NCBI GenBank assembly: GCA_003609755.1 | Contig: AP017991.1 | Coordinates: 3,521,001 to 3,585,000, forward strand | Direction of reading: 5' to 3' | Source: Planktothrix agardhii NIES-204 | Lineage (GTDB): Bacteria; Cyanobacteriota; Cyanobacteriia; Cyanobacteriales; Microcoleaceae | Length of the DNA stretch: 64,000 nt | Shown here: in pieces, positions 43,911-52,512 of the stretch | Position numbering within the stretch: the stretch's first letter is position 1 | Layout of the letters: each line of letters begins with the position of its first letter | The notes under the pieces: model-generated | Databases searched by the model: none | Seen by the model: the letters and a program-made list of their open reading frames with translations, nothing else | What the model was told of the DNA's origin: nothing | Program-made: the position numbers and the translations under genes

Positions 43911-44969
43911 TTAACCTTTTAATAATTGATCCGCTTGTTTTGCCGTTTCAAAGAAATAGGCAACGTTTTCTTCTGGAGTATTTTGGAGAACACCATGCCC
44001 TAAATTGAGGATATGACCTTGATTTCCAGCTTTTCTAATGGTATCTAAAATCCGATCCCGGATATTTTCTTTAGACCCGAATAAAATACAGGGATCAAGA
44101 TTACCCTGAACCCCAATATTTTGACCCAGACGTTGACGTGCATCAGCCATATCAACCATCCAGTCTACACTAATAAAATCAAACCCAGTTTTAGCCATCC
44201 GTTCTAATAATCCCGAACCGCCACTAATATAAAGAATTAAAGGCGTATCAGGGTGGGTTTGTCTAACTTGATCAACCACCCGTTTTTGATAGGGAAGGGC
44301 AAAAACATCATAATCTTGGGGACTTAATTGACCCGCCCAAGAATCAAACATTTGAATTACTTGGGCCCCGGAATCAATTTGATAACGGACATAAACAGCG
44401 ATCGCATCGGCAATTTTTTCTAAGAATTTATGCAGAATTAAAGGCTCAGAAAATGCCATTTTTTTAATAATCGTATAATCCTTAGAACTCTTACCTTCAA
44501 CCGCATAGGCCGCCAACGTCCAAGGAGCACCCACAAACCCTAATACAGTGGCTTGATTTCCTACTTCCCGACGTAAAGTTTGCAGAATTTCTCGAATAAA
44601 AGGAAGTTTTTCTTCCGGTTCAATTGGATGCAGTTTTTCAATTTGTTCTAAACTACGAATGGGAGGATTAATAATCGGCCCTTTGCTTTCGATAATATCA
44701 AAATCAATCCCAATTCCAGGTAAAGGCGTTAGAATATCAGAAAACAAAATCACCCCATCTGGTTGAAAAGCCCGGAAAGGTTGGAGGGAAATCTCAACAG
44801 CAATATCCGTTTTTTCAGATCGGTCACGGAAGGAAGGATATTTTTCTCGCAGATCACGATAGGCTTTCATATAGCGACCCGCCTGGCGCATCATCCATAC
44901 GGGGGGACGATCTAGTTTTTCACCACGAGTAGCACGCAACAAATAAGGAACTTGGGTCGATTCGGTCAT
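43911..44969 (-). CDS. hemE: Uroporphyrinogen decarboxylase
   Basis: HemE decarboxylates the four acetate chains of uroporphyrinogen III to give coproporphyrinogen III, a shared step of haem and chlorophyll synthesis. The 352-residue protein has both family signatures: [13 protein letters not shown] near the N-terminus and [16 protein letters not shown] in the middle. The catalytic Asp lies in FSDILTP. The start is the first ATG, and it is monocistronic. Confidence 0.97.
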   Translation of the reverse strand: MTESTQVPYLLRATRGEKLDRPPVWMMRQAGRYMKAYRDLREKYPSFRDRSEKTDIAVEISLQPFRAFQPDGVILFSDILTPLPGIGIDFDIIESKGPIINPPIRSLEQIEKLHPIEPEEKLPFIREILQTLRREVGNQATVLGFVGAPWTLAAYAVEGKSSKDYTIIKKMAFSEPLILHKFLEKIADAIAVYVRYQIDSGAQVIQMFDSWAGQLSPQDYDVFALPYQKRVVDQVRQTHPDTPLILYISGGSGLLERMAKTGFDFISVDWMVDMADARQRLGQNIGVQGNLDPCILFGSKENIRDRILDTIRKAGNQGHILNLGHGVLQNTPEENVAYFFETAKQADQLLKG

Positions 44970-45091
44970 TTTAACGTTACTAAAGTTTAAAAAAGTTTTT
45001 AGGCCAATCCTTAGCTTACCACTGAAGGGGGTTGACTGTTGAGGTTTGACCGTTCACCCTCGTCTCTCCCCTTCCCTATAATCACCTTGTC

Positions 45092-47245
45092 CTATTTTTT
45101 GCCTTTTGCGGAGGGACAGTTGGGGTGAATACCGCCTTGAGAGCAGATATATTGAATTTGGTTAGAATCCAAATTAAGGGAATTACTAAAATCCACCTTT
45201 TTCAGACGGATGGATTGAACCGTTTCATCGGATTTAGCAATAAATTGATCAGCTTTATTTTGTTCAGAAGCTACAAAGATTGCCCCTTTAAAATTTGCCC
45301 CGTCTAATTTTGCTCCTTGGAAATTAACTAAACTTAAATTAGCACTTTTGAAATTAGCATCTTGCAATCGGGAATTTTTAAAATTTGAACCCGTAAGTTT
45401 AGCGGAGCTAAAATCTGTCCCTTGTGCATTTATTCCTGAGAAATTTACCGCAGAAACATCGGCATTTTTAAAGTTAGTTTGTCTTAAATCTCCTCCTTGA
45501 AAATTTGCACCTGGGGCTTTAGCTTCAGTAAAACGAGCCTTTTTTAAATTAGCGTTAGACAAATCAGCACTGGCTAATTCCGCCCCGGTGAATTTAGCAT
45601 CGGTGAGGTTAGCTTGTTGTAAATTGGAACCTAATAATTGAGCGTTGCTGAAATTAGCTCCGGTTAAATCGGCTTTAGATAAATTGGCTTTATTCAGATT
45701 TGCCTTTAAAAAATTAGTATATTTTAATAGGGTATTACTCAAGAAAGCTCCGGTTAAATCAGCCTCGGTTAAATCCGCGCCACTTAAATCAGAAATCCAA
45801 TCATCGAAGGTTTCTAATCGTCCATCATTCCCTGGACTGGCGAAGCGACTATTTTTTAAATTAGCTTGATTGAGGTTCGTGTTTTTAAAGCTAATTCCTG
45901 ATAAATCCGTTTGTTCTAAAACCAAGGTAAATTGCATCGGCGGGGTTAAATTTTGGCCTAAATCAATCCGACTTAAATCAGTATTATGGATAAATCCCCC
46001 ATAAACTTTTAGAATTTTAGAGATCGCTCTTTGAGTTGCTTGTAGTCTTCGCCCTGCCAACTGTTTTTCTTTGTTTTCTGCCCCAAACTTCATCGAATCT
46101 AAATCATTTTTTAGGGCTTGATTTAATCGTCTTAAATGGGGTAAGGCTTCAGGCCCGGTACTCACCAAGGCTTGTTGAGTTACATCAATTAAGACAGGGT
46201 TTTCTTCCTGAGCTAATACGTCCACTAATAGGGGAATTGCCCGGGGATCTTTAATCGCCCCTAACGCTAAAATTGCCCCGCGTTTTTGGGTAACATCCGT
46301 GGCAGCATTGGGGGATAATTTATTAACTAAAGCTAGAAAAACCTGATTATCTTGTTGTTGAAATTCCCGACGGTTAGCTTGGTTTTGAATATAAATTTGA
46401 GTACCAACAAAAGTTCCTAATACCGCCACCAGACTAGCACTACTAACAATAACTAAAGTTAAACCAGGATGTTGACGCATCCATGCCCATAAATTAAACT
46501 CCAGTTTTGGTGTTTCCGTACTGATAACTAGGCTATGAACCGCATTATCTTCATTCACCCAATCGTAATTTGTAAAGGGGTTAAACACCAAGATTCTAGG
46601 AACGTCCTGTACCAAAGTTCCTGCTAATAAATCATGTCCCGTCCGACCTTGAAATCGTTTCGCAATCAGAGCATCTCCGAGGAAAGTCGCACTAGATAAA
46701 ACCCCTAAAATTAATAAATTAGGATAGGCTCCCGTCACTTGCCAAAGACCGTAGGCAATGCCCAGGGGGATACCCCAACGACCAATTAATTCTCGACGAA
46801 ATGCCCGTCCCCATCCCGGGGCTGAACCATTAGGACTCACGACCTGAACTCCAAACCAAAGTTTGGGTAAGGTTTGACCCCGTTTAGCTAACAAATAAAA
46901 TTGCCATCCTCCCACCACTAGGGGCAGAAGTAGCGCACCTGACCAAAATAGATTGGTTAATGGGGCGACTTTCGGACTGCGATCGCGTACAGGAATTCCC
47001 AACGTAGCCGCAACGGTTTCCGAAGTGACTCGCACCACCGGATTGAGAGGAACCGGTTGGGGACTGCGGTTAAAGACAGAGCCCAGGGTAAAAGGAATTA
47101 AGCCACTCGCCGCCACTAAAGATACTTCCGCCACAAACGCCCCCCATCGACGCATCCAAAAGGGCAATGGCTTCGAGGAGACATTATGCCAGGATGAAGG
47201 AGATTGAGATTGATCTGTTTCTCTATCTACAGTAGGGTTTGCCAT
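45092..47245 (-). CDS. RDD-domain, HEAT and pentapeptide-repeat membrane protein
   Basis: The 717-residue protein has an N-terminal RDD membrane domain (about 25-220; MRRWGAFVAEVSLVAASGL, QTLPKLWFGVQVV, FQGRTGHDLLAGTLV). A further transmembrane helix follows near 255-280, then a HEAT-like segment (about 300-380; GAILALGAIKDPRAIPLLVDVL) and about 35 pentapeptide repeats A(D/N)LxX from 425 to about 670. The pentapeptide solenoid is soluble and its side of the membrane is uncertain. A C-terminal IQYICSQGGIHP is conserved in cyanobacterial proteins of this kind. No enzymatic site is seen, so a scaffold role is inferred. Confidence 0.88.
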   Translation of the reverse strand: MANPTVDRETDQSQSPSSWHNVSSKPLPFWMRRWGAFVAEVSLVAASGLIPFTLGSVFNRSPQPVPLNPVVRVTSETVAATLGIPVRDRSPKVAPLTNLFWSGALLLPLVVGGWQFYLLAKRGQTLPKLWFGVQVVSPNGSAPGWGRAFRRELIGRWGIPLGIAYGLWQVTGAYPNLLILGVLSSATFLGDALIAKRFQGRTGHDLLAGTLVQDVPRILVFNPFTNYDWVNEDNAVHSLVISTETPKLEFNLWAWMRQHPGLTLVIVSSASLVAVLGTFVGTQIYIQNQANRREFQQQDNQVFLALVNKLSPNAATDVTQKRGAILALGAIKDPRAIPLLVDVLAQEENPVLIDVTQQALVSTGPEALPHLRRLNQALKNDLDSMKFGAENKEKQLAGRRLQATQRAISKILKVYGGFIHNTDLSRIDLGQNLTPPMQFTLVLEQTDLSGISFKNTNLNQANLKNSRFASPGNDGRLETFDDWISDLSGADLTEADLTGAFLSNTLLKYTNFLKANLNKANLSKADLTGANFSNAQLLGSNLQQANLTDAKFTGAELASADLSNANLKKARFTEAKAPGANFQGGDLRQTNFKNADVSAVNFSGINAQGTDFSSAKLTGSNFKNSRLQDANFKSANLSLVNFQGAKLDGANFKGAIFVASEQNKADQFIAKSDETVQSIRLKKVDFSNSLNLDSNQIQYICSQGGIHPNCPSAKGKK

Positions 47246-47390
47246 AGTTCAAAAAATTCCAGGTAGGTCGTTAGGATGGAAAAAACGGAAAAAAATCAAA
47301 ATGCTTTGTTAGAGTTTATAACTAAATATAGGTCTTTCCCCCTGTCTCCTGTATTAAGTAGTTGCACAAAATAAATTACCTAGTTGAGAG

Positions 47391-47512
47391 AGGGAACACC
47401 GGAACAACAGCCCCCCCCAAACCCCCCGTGTGGGGCTAGGGGGGGAGGGAACGCCGGATCTCGGAACAGCCCCCCCAAACCCCCCGTGTGGGGCTAGGGG
47501 GGGAGGGAACAG
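47391..47512. repeat. Duplicated G-rich element related to the MITE
   Basis: Two tandem units (starting AGGGAACACCGG and AGGGAACGCCGG) each contain CCCCCCCAAACCCCCCGTGTGGGGCTAG-type sequence, split by about 55 bp. The same core is in the MITE-like copies at 8194 and 10891, so it appears to be a partial or rearranged copy. It lies in the gap between the RDD gene and tRNA-Gly. Confidence 0.75.
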
Positions 47513-47547
47513 GGTGGAGGATGTGTAATTAATTTTGTTTAGGTACT

Positions 47548-47653
47548 TATAGCAAGAGGCAATAGGGAATAGGCAATCTCGCTATAGGTAAATACTTACT
47601 GTGAGCAGCTTTTAGCCTTCAAGAATGTCCTAATAGATGTGGCGACTGCTATA
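47548..47653. mobile_element. Small MITE-like element with TATAGCA/TGCTATA ends
   Basis: TATAGCAAGAGGC (left) and GGCGACTGCTATA (right) bound 106 bp, with the same terminal heptamers as the larger MITE copies but different interior sequence. It could be an internally deleted or unrelated relative. The 532-bp gap 47246-47777 holds this, the previous G-rich element and no gene. Confidence 0.45.
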
Positions 47654-47777
47654 TCTCTACACAGGCAAAATACTACTGCACTTTGCTCAAAAAAGAGGGG
47701 ATTACACATTAAGTAAAAACCCTACACCGTATGTAATGCAGGAGTTCTAACTATTGTCTATGTGTAGTATTTGAAGA

Positions 47778-47848
47778 AGCGGGTGGCGGGAATCGAACCC
47801 GCATTAATAGCTTGGAAGGCTATAGTTTTACCACTAAACTACACCCGC
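47778..47848 (-). tRNA. tRNA-Gly (anticodon UCC)
   Basis: Minus-strand acceptor GCGGGTG pairs with CACCCGC, with discriminator U as expected for bacterial tRNA-Gly. The anticodon loop CTTCCAA gives UCC, reading GGA and GGG. The T loop GGTTCGATTCC is standard. The CCA end is not encoded. Confidence 0.95.
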
Positions 47849-47892
47849 GTTTTGCTGTCACAATTTCCAACTATAGCATAAACCTCAGAAAT

Positions 47893-47936
47893 GTAAACCC
47901 CCAGTTCTCAAAGTTTTTTTTGAGGACTGGGTTTAC
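47893..47936. terminator. Strong hairpin after the GTPase gene
   Basis: GTAAACCCCCAGTTCTCAAA and TTTGAGGACTGGGTTTAC form an ~18-bp near-perfect stem with a short T-rich loop. It sits 17 bp downstream of the GTPase stop on the minus strand and before tRNA-Gly, so it likely ends the GTPase transcript. Confidence 0.7.
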
Positions 47937-47952
47937 ACCACCGGGACATCAG

Positions 47953-49413
47953 CTAAGACGCAGAGGATTCAACGGTTTGCTTGGGTTTGAACTGCACCGA
48001 TAGATAGTTTATGGCTTGTTTAGCAAAGGACTGTAACAAATTGGCCTGTTGATTCTGCTGGAATACGGTTTGTAGGGTTTTCTTGAGACTATCCCAATTC
48101 AAACTCGGATTGTCGGTGGCTTCTAACAGTATGGACTGGGCTTGAAAATATTCAATTAAACTCAACCCGGCAATTCGGGTTAAATAGGCCGCACTCACCC
48201 CCTGTACCAAACTTCCCGCCATAAATGTTACCGTATTTGTTTTTAATAACGAGGTTAAGGTTTGGGTAGAGATTTCCACAAACCCCAATTTCAACATCTG
48301 GGTGCTAATAGTTGTGGCAACGTCTTGACCTTGTTTTAGGGAAAATTTCTGTTGATAAATTGCCCCTAAATCCATCACCAATTGGGCATTAACGGCCGCC
48401 GTTGCTAACATATCTAAAGCCGGAACTGGATTGGCTACCGTTGCTGCCGCCGCAATCCATTGATATTTTTCAATCAGAGGTAAAGCCTGTTCTCGACGTA
48501 ATTGATTGAAAATTTCTTTCGCTTGCCGTTGCAATTCTAAGGCTTCCCGATAGGTTGTTGCTAATACTAACTTTTGCTGTTCTTGAGTTAAAATAGTATT
48601 AAGACGGTTGACTACAGAATCAAGGATAGGTAATTGGGGTTCTAACCATTCTTGAATTGTACCATCATCTTGATGTTGACGGACTTTGACCGGATTGGGA
48701 GAAGCTGCGATCGCCACAATATCATCCGGGGATAATACCCCCGTTAATGTGGTTTTTAACTGCTGCAAAATCACAGGTTGATCTCCAATTAAATATTGAT
48801 CTTGCTTATTCCAAGCTAAAATTAAATAATGGTTATTAGCCACCAATTCAGATATAGTTTTAAATTCGGGGTCGGTTAAATCTCCGGCGGTGACAAATAA
48901 AACCACATCCGCCGTGATTAAATTGGGGAGGGCAGAATCGAGTTCTGGGGTGGAAATTTCCGTTAAACTTAATATCTGAGGTTGTTGGGATAGCCCGTCA
49001 GACTCTAACCTTTGTAATAAGGCGGTTTTCCCCGTACCTTTGTGACCCGCAATTGCTACCCGCAGGGCTGTGCGTTGTAGTTGGCCGTTGAGTTGCTCCC
49101 CTTGCTGTTTTAGGGCCTCTAAACGGCTATTCTGAGTTGGGGATTCTGTGGCTAAACGATCAATCAGACTTTGAGTTTGGGCGATCGCCTTTTCTACTTT
49201 ATCCTGATTTAAAGGTTCTGGAGGCGGCGACAATTCCAGGGATTCTGTCCTTTGTTGCTTAAACCACCACAGTCCAGCACTACTGAAGGCTAAACCAAAT
49301 AGCACTATTTGTCCGAGTTCAGAAGCTGAATGCTGAACACTTTCCAACAACCATAGACCGAAAGAAAGTCCGACCCCCCCAATTAAAATTGGGCGTTCCA
49401 ATTTAACTGCCAT
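47953..49413 (-). CDS. DUF697-containing GTPase with membrane anchor
   Basis: I start at MAVKLERPIL: the ribosome-binding sequence GGAGG lies about 8 nt upstream and would be inside the coding region if the TTG at 49428 were used. The product has 486 residues. Two N-terminal hydrophobic helices (about 8-45) precede a Ras-like G domain with Walker A GHKGTGKTALL (G1) and WNKQD (G4, an NKxD variant). A helical DUF697-like C-terminal domain has a VANPVPALDMLATAAVNAQLVMDLGAIY segment. Such proteins are common in cyanobacteria and plastids. The role is unknown but probably membrane-linked. Confidence 0.85.
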   Translation of the reverse strand: MAVKLERPILIGGVGLSFGLWLLESVQHSASELGQIVLFGLAFSSAGLWWFKQQRTESLELSPPPEPLNQDKVEKAIAQTQSLIDRLATESPTQNSRLEALKQQGEQLNGQLQRTALRVAIAGHKGTGKTALLQRLESDGLSQQPQILSLTEISTPELDSALPNLITADVVLFVTAGDLTDPEFKTISELVANNHYLILAWNKQDQYLIGDQPVILQQLKTTLTGVLSPDDIVAIAASPNPVKVRQHQDDGTIQEWLEPQLPILDSVVNRLNTILTQEQQKLVLATTYREALELQRQAKEIFNQLRREQALPLIEKYQWIAAAATVANPVPALDMLATAAVNAQLVMDLGAIYQQKFSLKQGQDVATTISTQMLKLGFVEISTQTLTSLLKTNTVTFMAGSLVQGVSAAYLTRIAGLSLIEYFQAQSILLEATDNPSLNWDSLKKTLQTVFQQNQQANLLQSFAKQAINYLSVQFKPKQTVESSAS

Positions 49414-49618
49414 TTTGTCCTCCGCCAACGCATCAATTAACCCTAATTTCTATGGTACTTCGACTAGGGCAATTTGTGTAATTTTAGCTCAAAATCACCG
49501 CCACTGATCGGCTTGTTAGCATTCAGGATCTTGATTAATTTAAACTTACTATATTAAGTATTTTTTTCAAAACCAATTTATCTGAATCAATAATTAATAA
49601 AAAGCTGTTTAAACATTC

Positions 49619-49637
49619 GTTAACCTTAATTTTACCC
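49619..49637 (+). promoter_or_regulatory. Possible Pho-box half-sites upstream of ppk1
   Basis: GTTAACCT and TTTTACCC, spaced by 3 bp, resemble the 8-bp direct repeats (CTTAACCT) of the cyanobacterial Pho box. The site lies about 100 bp upstream of the ppk1 start. A TACAAT at about 49686 could be the -10 box. With only two degenerate repeats, this is a candidate only. Confidence 0.25.
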
Positions 49638-49735
49638 CAATTTCTCAATATTGACTAAATTTTTTCCAATTTTAACCATTTAGAATTACAATAGAGATCG
49701 AGTATAACTTACATCCACCTACCTAGCCTCAAATT

Positions 49736-51892
49736 ATGTCCAAAGCTAAAAAAACAGAGCCAAAAATTACTAAAGACATTAATCTTCAAGATCCCCAATA
49801 TTATTTGAGTCGGGAACTTAGTTGGTTAGAATTTAACCGTCGGGTCTTAGCAGAAGCCTTAGATCCTCAAAATCCTCTGTTAGAAAGGTTAAAATTCATA
49901 GCTATTTTTAGTTCTAATTTAGACGAATTTTTTATGGTGCGAGTAGCTGGAATTAAGAGACAAATTGAAGCCCAAGTCAATAAAGTTACCGCCGATGGTC
50001 GGACTCCACAAGAGCAACTAAATGCTATCCATGAACGATTGTTACCAATGGTTACGGAACAGCACCAATATTTTGAACAACAAATTAGACCCGAATTAGC
50101 TCAAAATGGGATTCATTTATTAAGTTATATTGATCTAAATCAAGAACAAAGAAATTATTTAAAACATTATTTTGATGAAGGAATTTTTCCAGTTTTAACC
50201 CCCTTAGCCATTGACCGTAGCCATCCCTTTCCCTATTTATCTAATCTGAGTTTAAATTTAGCCGTGGTTCTCAAAAATCCTGAAACCAAAGAAGAATTAT
50301 TTGCTAGGGTGAAAGTACCGAGTTCTTTACCTCGATTTATTTCCTTACCCAAGGAATTACGAGTCCAAGAAAATGGAGAATTTTCCCCTTGGGTTGGTAT
50401 TCCTATTGGTCAAGTAATTGCCCATAATTTAGAATCCCTATTCCCAGGAATGGATATTCAAGATTATTATATTTTTAGGATTACCCGCGATGCTGATTTA
50501 GCCGTGCAAGAAGATGAGGCGGATGATTTATTATTAGCAATTGAACAAGAATTACGCAAACGTCGAGTCGGTGGGTCTGTGGTGCGTCTGGAAATTAATA
50601 GTTCAATCCCGGACTATTTACGCGATTTATTGGTAGATGAATTAGAGTTAGAATCTGAAGATATTTATACCGTAGATGGGTTGATGGGTTTACGGGATTT
50701 AATGTTTTTTATCAGTTTACCCTTACCCGAATTAAAAGATAAACCTTGGACTGCTGTTTTACCCCGTTGGATGAAAGAGAGTGAAGATATTATTGCGTCT
50801 AATCCAGAAACAGATGAAAAAGATATTTTTGCGATTTTACGACAAAAAGATGTCTTAGTTCATCACCCATACCATTCATTTTCTGCAACAGTTCAACAGT
50901 TTATTAATCAAGCAGCCCATGATCCCAATGTCTTAGCAATTAAAATGACATTATACCGCACTTCCGGGGATTCTCCGATTGTTACTTCTTTAATTGATGC
51001 GGCGGAAAATGGCAAACAGGTGGCAGTTTTAGTAGAACTTAAAGCTCGATTTGATGAAGAAAATAATATTCAATGGGCAAAAAAACTAGAACAAACTGGG
51101 GTTCATGTTGTTTATGGTTTAGTGGGTTTAAAAACCCATACAAAAATTGTCATGGTCGTGCGTCAGGAACAGGATAAAATTCGCCGTTATGTTCATATTG
51201 GCACGGGAAATTATAATCATAAAACTGCTAAATTATATACGGATTTAGGATTATTAAGTGCCTGTCCAGATTTAGGAGCAGATTTAACAGATTTATTCAA
51301 TTTCTTAACCGGATATTCTCGTCAACAGTCCTATCGTAAACTGTTAGTTGCTCCGGTGAATATGCGAAAACGATTTTTAGAGTTAATTCGTCGGGAAATC
51401 GAACAGGCAAATCAAGGGAAAACCGGGCGCATTGTGGTTAAACTTAATTCCTTAGTTGACCCGGAAATTATTGCCAGATTATATGAGGCATCTCAAGCGG
51501 GAGTTGGGATTGATTTAATTATCCGGGGAACCTGTAGTTTGCGTCCGGGTTTAGAGGGAATTAGTGATAATATTAAGGTGATTAGTATTATCGGAAGATT
51601 CTTAGAACATTCTCGGATTTTCTATTTTTATAATGGTGGACAGGAGGAGGTTTATATTGGTTCAGCAGATTGGATGTCTCGCAACTTAAATCGTCGGGTT
51701 GAAGCGGTAACTCCGATTAAAGATCCTGATATTGCTAAGGAGTTAGAAGAAATTTTAGGGATTATGTTATCGGATAATCGCAAAGCTTGGGATTTACAGC
51801 CCGATGGTCAATATATTCAACGTCATCCGCCAGAAAATACTCCAGAATTAATCGCCCATGATATCTTCATGGAAAATGCTTTAAAGAGTTAA
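49736..51892 (+). CDS. ppk1: Polyphosphate kinase 1
   Basis: PPK1 makes polyphosphate from ATP, reversibly. The 718-residue protein has the N-terminal domain (SRELSWLEFNRRVL), head domain and two catalytic PLD-like domains. Motifs include the SNLDEFFMVRVAG segment and GLKTHTKIVMVVR with the catalytic His. HIGTGNYNHKTAKLYTD and LEHSRIFYFYNGG carry the second His. All are intact. The EVE-domain gene starts 6 bp downstream, so the two probably share a transcript. Confidence 0.97.
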   Translation: MSKAKKTEPKITKDINLQDPQYYLSRELSWLEFNRRVLAEALDPQNPLLERLKFIAIFSSNLDEFFMVRVAGIKRQIEAQVNKVTADGRTPQEQLNAIHERLLPMVTEQHQYFEQQIRPELAQNGIHLLSYIDLNQEQRNYLKHYFDEGIFPVLTPLAIDRSHPFPYLSNLSLNLAVVLKNPETKEELFARVKVPSSLPRFISLPKELRVQENGEFSPWVGIPIGQVIAHNLESLFPGMDIQDYYIFRITRDADLAVQEDEADDLLLAIEQELRKRRVGGSVVRLEINSSIPDYLRDLLVDELELESEDIYTVDGLMGLRDLMFFISLPLPELKDKPWTAVLPRWMKESEDIIASNPETDEKDIFAILRQKDVLVHHPYHSFSATVQQFINQAAHDPNVLAIKMTLYRTSGDSPIVTSLIDAAENGKQVAVLVELKARFDEENNIQWAKKLEQTGVHVVYGLVGLKTHTKIVMVVRQEQDKIRRYVHIGTGNYNHKTAKLYTDLGLLSACPDLGADLTDLFNFLTGYSRQQSYRKLLVAPVNMRKRFLELIRREIEQANQGKTGRIVVKLNSLVDPEIIARLYEASQAGVGIDLIIRGTCSLRPGLEGISDNIKVISIIGRFLEHSRIFYFYNGGQEEVYIGSADWMSRNLNRRVEAVTPIKDPDIAKELEEILGIMLSDNRKAWDLQPDGQYIQRHPPENTPELIAHDIFMENALKS

Positions 51893-51897
51893 AAAAC

Positions 51898-52347
51898 ATG
51901 AATTATTGGTTAATTAAATCTGAGCCGGATGTGTATAGTATTGAGGATTTAAAACGTGATAGGACTTCGATTTGGGACGGAGTGAGAAATTATCAAGCTC
52001 GAAATTTCCTCCAACAAATGCAAGTCGGAGATTTAGCGTTTTTTTATCATTCTAATACTAAACCTCCGGGGATTGTGGGATTAGCTAAAATTATTGAAAA
52101 TAACCAAATTGACCCGACCCAATTTGATGTTAATAGTCCCTATTTTGATCCTCAAGCAACGCCAAATTCTCCCCGATGGTATACGGTAAAAGTGGAATTT
52201 TTGGAACAATTTTCTGCTATTATTAGTTTGGAGAGTCTGAAACAAACCTTTAATTCCGAGGAATTTGGCGTTGTCAAACGGGGAAATCGCTTATCAGTAA
52301 TGCCTGTTTTACCATCCATTGCTGAGAGAATTTTAAAGTTGAAATAA
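51898..52347 (+). CDS. EVE-domain protein
   Basis: The 149-residue product is a single EVE domain (PUA-like fold): NYWLIKSEPDVYSIEDL at the start, DGVRNYQARNFLQQM, GDLAFFYHS, then PRWYTVKVEF. EVE domains bind modified bases in DNA or RNA; human THYN1 is the well-known relative. In bacteria they are sometimes linked to modification-dependent restriction, but no nuclease gene is adjacent here. The gene follows ppk1 directly. Confidence 0.92.
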   Translation: MNYWLIKSEPDVYSIEDLKRDRTSIWDGVRNYQARNFLQQMQVGDLAFFYHSNTKPPGIVGLAKIIENNQIDPTQFDVNSPYFDPQATPNSPRWYTVKVEFLEQFSAIISLESLKQTFNSEEFGVVKRGNRLSVMPVLPSIAERILKLK

Positions 52348-52512
52348 TGATCACGGATTTAAGAGGATTTCACGGATTTCACGGATTTTAATCTGTGTTA
52401 ATCGGCGTAATCCTATTAAATCTGATAACTGATTATTTGAGGATTGCGGAAAATACCAAAAACGGTTACAATGATGTAGTATTTAAACATTACACTTTTA
52501 AATCTTGAGGCA

